Below are positions 55,641-64,000 of a DNA stretch of 64,000 bases, piece after piece; the stretch's first letter is position 1; every line of letters begins with the position of its first letter. The translations under genes were made by a program, and so were the position numbers. Location: NCBI GenBank assembly GCA_051453625.1, contig JBOZIK010000001.1:256123065-256187064 (forward strand). Direction: 5' to 3'. The notes under the pieces were generated by a model that did no database searches, was not told the origin of the DNA, and saw only the letters and a list, made by a program, of their open reading frames with translations. The DNA comes from Welwitschia mirabilis. Lineage: Eukaryota > Gnetophyta > Gnetopsida > Welwitschiales.

Positions 55641-57797
55641 TAATATTAATGCAATTTTATCTATGAAATTCATGCTCTTAATCCTCCTACTATTGATTTT
55701 AATACTTGTTTTTCTCATAATGATTTCAATGCTAGTGACTCTACTTTCAAATATTTATTAGAAAAACAGAGAAATGTAATAGGATGGACCACTACTGACT
55801 TTGAAAATTTAGATTGCATCCCTTATATTCTTTTAAAGTTCTTACATGTATGTGCAGATTCAATCCATAAAAAAGATATCCATTTTATACACTTTTCAAA
55901 TAACCAAGATTTTGATCCTCATAATCATAATGCTTTTGAACCTTCTACTTTCTAGCCCTTTAAAAAACCCTCTTATAGTGGCACTTCCCAAAATGAAATT
56001 AATTCATTAACACCCAAAGATGTTTTTCACATTAATAACCATAACCACCATTGCCATGTGAACCATTTCACACACCCACCCCATTTTCTGATCACCTCAT
56101 CAAGTATAAAAACTATCCACCATTATCATTTATCCATGAGTTCTTAAGACCTGATGTTCGTAATTGATGACCCATAACAAATAAACCATTAATAAGTAAT
56201 TATATTATCATTATAATTTAGGTATAATTTATGTTAACTTATATTTTTTAAAAAAGGCCATGCTTGTTTTTGAGTTATCTTATTAAAGTTAGTTTTACTT
56301 GAGGTCTCCAAATTTGGAAAATATGATTGAAAAAGGTGTAACCTACTTCATATTATATTCTTTGTTTTCAAGCATTTTATGTGGATAAGATCTTTCTTGA
56401 TTAGGCTAATGAGCCGATGATCCCTCTTATGTGGATAAAAAAATATTGAATACAAGAAGAAGAAATTAAAAGATTATATATATCTATTTTCCAAAAGCAC
56501 ATTTTTTAGGAGATCCATTAATTGGGTTTAGTTAATTACATCAGGGCTATGGATGCTCAATGGAAATATAGCTCTAATGAAATATTTATGACATGATCAA
56601 CTACATTAGGGCTATAGATGCTCACTAGCAATGCAATACTAATTTCTTTAAGAAACAACATCCTTAATTCTGTTGGAAGAAAATGTCATAACATTAGATG
56701 CTCAATTTGATCCAAATGCTTAAAACAAGGAAAAAAATAATGGGATTTGGAGATACTTTTGTGTTTACTTTTTTATAACTTGTGTACTTAATAATTAGCT
56801 TACTAATTTTTGAATTTTTATAAATTTACTTAGATGATATCATGTTTTTTTGACATTGTGATCCACTTAAATAAACATAAAATTCACAAAAAATTTAATA
56901 AAAGTGATCATTTTCCTAGGCATGTTTGTCTTCTGCATTCAGAGATCTTTGGATTAGTTTTTATTTTCATTGTCATGTATTGCAAATAAAATCTCTAGTC
57001 ATAATGATTTTTCATCATATAGTGAAAATTTACATTCCATCCCTATTCTGTTCATTCCATTCACCATTGAATTTAACATGTAACACCAAAAATTATCATT
57101 TTTGTTGATAAATTATGTTGTAAAAATTCACTTACAGAATCCCAAAAAACTAGTGTTGCCACTAGTTCTTATCAGTGGTACTACCCATTTTTCAACATTT
57201 GCTTCCAAACTCTTCTACAACATTACCCATCTTATTTGCAGTCTTTTCATATTTTTAGTTCTTATTAAATTTTTTTAGAAAATGATTGTAATTAATTTTT
57301 GATCATTATATTTTACTTTCATTTTAACCTTCAATCGCATTTCCCTTAGCTCTACAATAATTATAATTTGCAAAACAAGTAATTAATCATTATTTTCAAG
57401 AGTATATCTCTTTTTGCATTTTTCTTGTATGGTTTGTAGTGTGTTGCATTAAAGTATTTTGCTTTATAATGTGTTACATTGAAGTAACTTTCTAGCTGGT
57501 AGTGTAATGAAAGGCCATGTAATTAGATTATTTCTCTTATAATGTTCTCAAAACTTGTATAAAATTTTCCATCTTCTACATTGTAAGGACAAAGTTCAAT
57601 TTTGATTTAGGGATATAACATTTGTTTTTCATAGGATTTTTTTAAATTTAATGCCTTATTTATCAAAAATTGATAAAAAAATTTTATAAGTTATCTCATT
57701 TCCATAATTGAACTTTTTTCTTAGATAAAGTTTCCAAGTTTATCATTTCTTTATTAAATTTTTTCTAAGAGATTCAGAAAAGCCTAGTTAGAGGGTG
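55641..57797 (+). other. Element 2 3' noncoding region, no RT or integrase
   Basis: Gag-pol coding signal ends near 55990. Includes the direct-repeat pair 56548-56632 shared with element 1 (ATCAGGGCTATGGATGCTCA and ATTAGGGCTATAGATGCTCA). No other element gene is seen on either strand. Ends at the purine-rich GTTAGAGGG before the 3' LTR. Confidence 0.65.
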
Positions 57798-59146
57798 TGC
57801 TTACATGCAAAATTTGACATTTCAACCAAGTCTATTTCATACAATTATGTCTTCAAACATTGTATACATAATTTATGAAATTATGAACTTTTTCATAACA
57901 TTTTTAGATTAATTTCTACCTTCTAAAAGACATGCTACAACATAAAGAAATTCCATCAGAAAATGTTAGTGTTGTCGTCCAGGTCACTAGTGTTGTGGGT
58001 ATTTCAAGGTAGATTGAGTCTAAATCTATGTTCTTACATGTTTATAAGAAGTTAATCACATTTTACCTATGGTAATAATTAGAAAAAATCATCAACTTTA
58101 ATGACACATGGTGGGACACAAAATGATATGTCATAGCGACATAAGATAATAATGTATATAATGATATGGAGGACACATGAATAGCATCTGGTGGCAACAA
58201 CACATCATCATCTAGAGGATAAATCATCATCTCTTTTTTACTAGAAGACAAAAAATCCTCCTTAAGTGCTACATAATAAAATTTGTAACCTCCTCCTAAT
58301 GTAACAACTTAAAAGTGTAACCTCACTAATGTAACTACTCTTAACCACTATAAGCCAAATATTCCTAGGCCTTTTTTCATCTATAAAAGGGACTTAATCC
58401 CTCATTGTAAAAAATCTTTGTTTGAAAAATATAGTGGAAATACTTAGAGCATCAAGATGTCATAGATTTCTAAGCACCTCCCTTGGGAGTAGAATTGATT
58501 CGAGGCTAGTTCGAGGATTCAATTTTAGATTTTTTTTCCTCTTTTGATATAATGTATTTTCTAAATTAATATAAGAATAAGTTATTCATTATTTGAATTT
58601 TAGTGCATGTTAAAACAATACTTTTAATCCTTAGGTAAGACTATATCATCAAGTTCTATTGTTACTAAGTAAATTCTCTAAAGTTAACTATTGGTTATAG
58701 TCATTGTCATGTTATAGATTTCAAGTATAATTATCCTTACTTTCTATGTTTATGAAGGGTTATAAAAGACCAAGTGACTATTAAATTCACTAACACTCAT
58801 GTGGTAAATGAGATTATGCCATCATAACTGAGCCATCACAACTTAATGATTTAAGCTTATGTTTTAGGAATTATAAGAAATTATTAGAGGGAAGGGGGGT
58901 TGTTGGATAAACTAAGCTAGACCTTTGAAGCATGTTCATTTTTCTTCATCATTAATTGAATTCTAGTAAAACTTTTAAAACTTGATTTTACATTTTATTT
59001 TAATTTTGTTTTAATTTTAAAGTTATTGTGTTACATTTGTTAAGTTTACCTCAAAAATCCCTATGTAAGAATGATACTAGGTGCTTACCTAGTTTTATTG
59101 ATGTTTACATATAATTATAACAAATAGTTTAATTCAACCACAAACA
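57798..59146 (+). repeat. Element 2 3' LTR (1349 bp, uninterrupted)
   Basis: Starts TGCTTACATGCAAAATTTGA and ends ACCACAAACA. It is the intact copy that shows where element 1 interrupted the 5' LTR. A possible TATA box (CTATAAAAGGG) is at about 58379. Confidence 0.92.
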
Positions 59147-59151
59147 CTTTC
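59147..59151. repeat. Target-site duplication of element 2, right copy (CTTTC)
   Basis: Second copy of 41324-41328. Confidence 0.88.
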
Positions 59152-59734
59152 TTATTTTTTAATCATAATCCTTGTTTTTACCAGGATGTGAAAACTTTCC
59201 ATGAATTTATCTAATAGTACTTCACTTATATCTCATCCATGGACTTATAAGGCATCTTTATTTTAACCATAACTTCATTTCATCATTATGACTAGACATT
59301 ATAAGAATTTTAAATACATTGTTCATTACTAGAAAATACACAACTTTGATTTATCTTATTGTGTATTTAGTTAATCTTTAAATTTCTTCTTTAGGTTAAT
59401 TATCCCTATGTTTTTTTTCCCTTGTCTCCTCTTCTAAAGATATCATTATCTTAGTTTCCATATGTTGATACTTTGGTTTACTTCTTCTTCTGTAATGTTA
59501 TGCTGATATGATGTTTGGTTCTTCCTTGGAAAAATTCACAATTATTTTACATGCTCTTTGATGCTATGTTCTATTATAATACATGCATTAATAGTTATAT
59601 GTTCAAGGACTTCCTAGAAGAAAGTAACATGTATTCATCTTTGCAATATCACACATAACCTTATCATAATAATAATTAATTGTGAATTTAATAACCTATT
59701 ATTTACTATTGGTAATATGTTGTCCATCTTAAAA
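59152..59734. other. Unassigned AT-rich flank of element 2
   Basis: Continues the sequence that was adjacent to 41323 before element 2 inserted. No gene recognised. Confidence 0.55.
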
Positions 59735-59760
59735 ATAAAGGGGGGAACATTGTTGGAACT
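59735..59760 (+). promoter_or_regulatory. Possible polypurine tract and LTR start of an unplaced element
   Basis: AATAAAGGGGGGAACA is followed by TGTTGGAACT at 59751. A purine tract before TGTTGGAA is typical of the 3' LTR start of copia elements. A matching CTCCAACA end occurs at 62083-62091, but no second LTR copy or coding region was found, so the element is not established. Confidence 0.35.
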
Positions 59761-62700
59761 AAAATGAATAATAATGAATAGTTGAAACTTCTTTACGATA
59801 ATAGAAGGTTAAATTATTATTACTATCAATTTCTACAATGAGAAAAATCCTTTTAGCTATGCAATTTAATGAAGTTATTATAAATTTCTTTTATTGAAGA
59901 TATTTTTCTAGGTTATCTAATAAAGTATTAGGAAATCCATGCATTAAGCTGTCCTATAAAAGTAAGTCAAGAGGAAATAGAAACATGAAAAAAAAAATGA
60001 TGTACAATAGTAAGAGTTGAAAATAATAATTATTACAACAACATCATAATAATAACTATAAAAGCATAATGATAATAACTATTTAATAAAAACCACTCAA
60101 TCATAAGAATACAAACTTGTATTTATACATATAAGGTAGGATTTTTCTATTAGGATTTCATTATGGTTTTACCCTTATTGTTAATATTTTTGAATGATTA
60201 AATCCTCTTTTTTGTCCAAAGGGAATTTTACATTTAATATTATATTTATGACTTTACTAGCTAAATGTTGTAAGACTTTATTCTTCTTTATGTTTAAAAA
60301 ATCATGATTATACTAGATAGATAACACATAGCTTAAACACTTAATTTTGAGGAAACTAAAAAGTTCAAACAAAAAACTTAATCAAAATTGACATGTCTTA
60401 GACCAAAATTAACATGTCTTGAATATTTTTAAAAAAATAATCAACCATGCAATGAATGTTATCTTGATCAAGTAATTAGATTTAATGCTTTTTACTTCCA
60501 ATTGATTTATAAATTATTAGATTTTATTTTTAAGCTTCCTCATTAGAATGCCTATAATATGATCTAGTGAAGAGATACACTAAGTATCTTTTACTTCATT
60601 TTGAATGAGTTTTGATATCCTATGGACTTTCATTATAATATGCTTAGTTTTGTTATGAAATATTAAGCTTTTCATCATGTTGATTGTTTTCAGATATAGT
60701 TTTATCAATTATTTCCATGAAAGGTTAAAAACTTTCACTTCATTTTCTATATCATGTCTTTATATTTTTATGATGCTAATACATACTTTGCTTTAGTTGA
60801 TATCTTTCTTACTTTCTTTTTTTGAATCTATAATGAAGGAATGAAAATATTAAGAATATCAACTATCAGATTTTAGATTTTCTAGTATTGTAACTTCCAC
60901 TAAAGGTTAAATCTTGTAAAGTTCTCAAGTTGGAAATTATCATCTTAGAAGAATAGAAGTTTAAGAACTTTCACTCCATTTAAACCTTTAAAACTTTTAA
61001 CTATTATAAGTATAATTTTAGATTCTAGTAGCTTCAAAGATCCCTGTGTATTAATTTATATATTTTCATATGTATCAGCACATTCAAATGGTTATACTTC
61101 CTTAAACATAGGAATCTATGTAAAATAATCACACAATGTTTGACTTGTGTTCTTTGCTTTATGGATTTTTACTCTCTTATCTAACATAGTATGTTCATGT
61201 TTACAGTGTACAGATATTTATCTTAAAAAATTATGATTTTTTTTTGAAAAAAATAAGTTATAACCCTTGGTCCTCACTTAATCACTAACTATGATGATAA
61301 TGCATAAAAATGTGAGTTAAACACTAAAAAATGTCAAACACTTCAAGCATATCTTATCTTTAAGTCATTAGGTAGTTCTTGTATGTTTTTCATAGTACCT
61401 CTCTCTAAAAATAGATTTGTAACTTCTTATGTAATACCATTAATAAGTTGTCTTAAGAACATAGAAAGTATGTTTTTTTGGTGTAATCATTAATGCAGGT
61501 AAGAAAATATATGTCAATTCTTGATGTTTCCATTCACAATGGTTGTAATACTCATCATGTATCAAATCCTTTATATATATATAATTTTAGATTTTCTTAA
61601 ATAATTAATAGAAAAAATAGTCAATTATAAGAATTACATTTAACTCTTATAGAAGTACCAAGATTAAAATAGAGTACTTTTGCTTGTTTAGTAAATAAGT
61701 GATTAATCAAGTAGTGCTACATATTTATATTAACTATATTATTTATTAAAATTTCTATCTAATAATTATTTTAGTAGTTTATTTTACTAATTGAAAATGT
61801 AAATAAATGTATTTATAATTGTTCTTACATTAATAAATAAAGCATAAGGATTCTAATAATTAAGTACACATTAGGATGATAAATAAAACTTTTAAGAATT
61901 ATTTTTGATTAACTTCTATAGTATAAGAAGTATAGCTATCATAAGAAAAATATTAATAATATTAAAAGAGAAATGATGTCATAATAAAAATGATATTATC
62001 ATTATTGCACAAGAGGATGTGTTGAATGTTCTAAGAATATTCCTAGCTATGATATGTGGGAACTAGTATTAGCCACACCTAAACTCCAACAAGGGCTCAC
62101 ATTTGGTTTGAGAAATAAACATATATATAATAATATAATATGAGTAAATAGAAAAGAATAGGTTAACATGCAATATAAGTAACTAATGGTATTCATATTA
62201 AAATCATGGATAGTATGACCACAGAAAGATTTTTTGTATAAGATTCAAACAATAAACAATATCATAAACATTGATAATAGAAATTTTACCACATAGCATC
62301 ATTTCCATTAATCATACTTTGTATACCATGTAAAATTCCATCCCTGTTAATGCAAACACAAAGCCTAATTATGGATCATATCATTACCTTGATGAAAATA
62401 TTCATAATAATTATCATTAAATGTATATCAATATTATCAACTCCATTAGTTACATTGTATGTGATATGTGGGAGCACCTCTCTAGTAATGCAACTTCATA
62501 GGCTAATAATGGGTATTAAACTTCCAAATGGATTCAACCTATGGATAGGCTTAGATATCTTATATAATATTATTACTATAGTTATAAGCTTAAAAGATGT
62601 AAAATAAAATTCTAATATAAGTTAAAACAAAATTAATGGAAGGGAAAAATGCCACTAGGAGGTCATGGACAACACATAAATATGCATTGTGATAGTTGCT

Positions 62701-64000
62701 TGCATACTAAATGAGAGTATGTCAACTCCAAAAAAAAAGCTCAAACTAGATTAGAATATCCCATGATTTTCTAAGGACATTTATTTATGGGAAACTGCAT
62801 CACTAGATTTTAACAATAAGAAGTTGAGTAAATGACCTGTGGTCTAATATAAAAGTAATATATCAATTTTTATATAATATATTACATACAAAATATCCAT
62901 CCTTTCGTTTATGACGACTAAACATCAAATAATTATATTTGAAAACCTCAAGAAAGTAACTTTATATTATGATGAAATCAACTTAAAACAAATTAGACTT
63001 TTAAATAATAGGTACTATAGCCTTAGATTAATAACAATGTTATATATAATATATTATTAATAAGAAAATTCTACCTTTCATAACATAATAAGGCTACTTC
63101 ATAAATAATATAAGTGTTATTTAACACACCTTTAGATATAACCCTTATACCTATGTCTGAATGGACATCCTAATGGTAAAGAAGTGCTCCCGTGCCTTTG
63201 TGGCTGTGAATTTAATTTTTGAAAATGTATTTAACAATCAAAAAAAAGAAAAGAAAAACTTATATTAGATCTTCTTCCTTAATTTCTTACCTTTCAAATT
63301 TGTCATCTTTTTCATATATATATATATAAAGATATTCTTCTTTTATTTCTCACTTTTAAAATTTATCTTCTTATTGTTTCTAGATAGGGATGAGTGGGCA
63401 ATTTATAACCTTTGAAAAGAGGAGGTATTTTATAACTTAAAACTTTTAATATTTTGAAAATATTATACCTTCTGTAAAAATTGCACTTTCATATCTCTTA
63501 TATTGTCACATGAAAGTTTGAAAACATTAAAACTTATTATATAAAAATATTGAAACTTGAAAAATATATCTTCATGTCTTTTGTTTTTACATAATCATTT
63601 CTTTTCCTCTTTTTACCTTTTTTTTTAAGATCACATCATTTTTTTATGTCACATCACTTTTTTCATATGCTTCTTTAACTAGAGTTTTCTAAACATTCTT
63701 GTGGTACTTATGTGTTCCTTCCTTAACTCAAATACTAATAACTTAATTAATCTTGATTAATTATTAATTACATGCTAATTAATTATTCTTAACTACTTTT
63801 ACATCAAGTATGTACCAATCATATCTACCAATTTGGATTGAATCTTCACATATTATTTATTTCTAGATTCTTTCCAATCATATTCCAACAATATTTTTAT
63901 TTATTTATTTGTTTATTTATAATTAGTATTAATGATAGATTAATGTTAAATACTAAAAATCATATTATTATTTTATGATGTAGAACAAAATTTTTACATC
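59761..64000. other. AT-rich region without recognisable genes
   Basis: Both strands were read. The longest open frame (62350-62607, plus, 85 codons, Ile-rich) has no family look and is judged random. Short TA microsatellites are at about 61573-61581 and 63316-63330. A stretch at 63150-63250 ending in an A-rich run might be a small retroposed sequence but lacks clear pol III boxes. Confidence 0.55.

Larger units (their letters stand above)
41329..59146 (+). mobile_element. Element 2: Athila-like non-autonomous LTR retrotransposon, split by element 1
   Basis: The 5' LTR is in two pieces (41329-41922 and 51682-52520) because element 1 is inserted in it. The internal part is 52521-57797 and the 3' LTR 57798-59146. 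Removing element 1 leaves about 8.1 kb. The internal region shows a tRNA-Asp-like primer site, gag and a protease-like block, then about 2.1 kb without RT, RNase H or integrase wording in any frame. It therefore would have needed enzymes from a partner. Confidence 0.9.

Noticed and set aside
62350-62607. 85-codon Ile-rich plus-strand frame
   Set aside because: Composition follows the AT-rich background and no domain or context supports it.
63150-63260. Possible SINE (TAATGGTAAAGAAGTGC followed by an A-rich end)
   Set aside because: The box B equivalent is too weak and there is no second copy in the window.

Overview
The window is AT-rich plant nuclear DNA. It holds one recognisable host gene inside a dense set of old, nested retrotransposons. 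The host gene is a plant-type RING ubiquitin ligase of the LOG2/LUL family, with a 4 kb first intron. Together with stacked, heavily decayed LTR elements and many stop codons of the C-to-T type, this suggests a large seed-plant genome, possibly a gymnosperm. That assignment is inference; no species marker was seen.

Layout. Positions 1-16780 are a three-level nest. Element B (minus strand; only its 5' LTR and leader are in the window) is interrupted by element A (minus strand, Athila/Tat-type Ty3/gypsy; gag, protease and reverse transcriptase visible, 3' end off the left edge). A is interrupted inside gag by element C (3576-12334, plus strand, Ty3/gypsy, two LTRs, ATCAT target duplication). 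C has an odd body. Where gag should be, it carries an antisense, intron-containing gene remnant with its own TATA box and an array of short degenerate repeats; its pol follows downstream. Positions 16781-25455 hold scraps: a minus-strand Ty3/gypsy gag-protease remnant (element D) with a miniature LTR element (TRIM) in its gag, a possible copia integrase, the 3' end of a LINE, a SINE-like repeat and a 171 bp tandem duplication.

Positions 25456-31846 are a nearly complete L1-type LINE on the minus strand with a perfect 13 bp target duplication. Its endonuclease reading frame is well kept, but the reverse transcriptase box reads YADG. Positions 33590-38732 (minus) are the LOG2-like gene: three coding exons, 361 residues, all RING ligands present and no defect seen. 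Positions 39181-41323 are mostly unassigned.

Positions 41324-59151 are a second nest. Element 2 (plus strand, 1.35 kb LTRs, CTTTC target duplication) has element 1 (plus strand, 1.3 kb LTRs, TAACC/TAACT duplication) inserted in its 5' LTR. Both are Athila-like, keep gag and a protease-like region, and show no reverse transcriptase or integrase, so they look non-autonomous. LTR B, on the far side of the window, belongs to the same LTR family as element 1. Positions 59152-64000 are AT-rich with little that can be assigned.

Several runs of N are flanked by duplicated sequence or by family-predicted continuity, so those gaps are probably artefacts with no missing bases. The only gene likely to act for the host is the LOG2-like ligase; the rest is a record of successive insertions.
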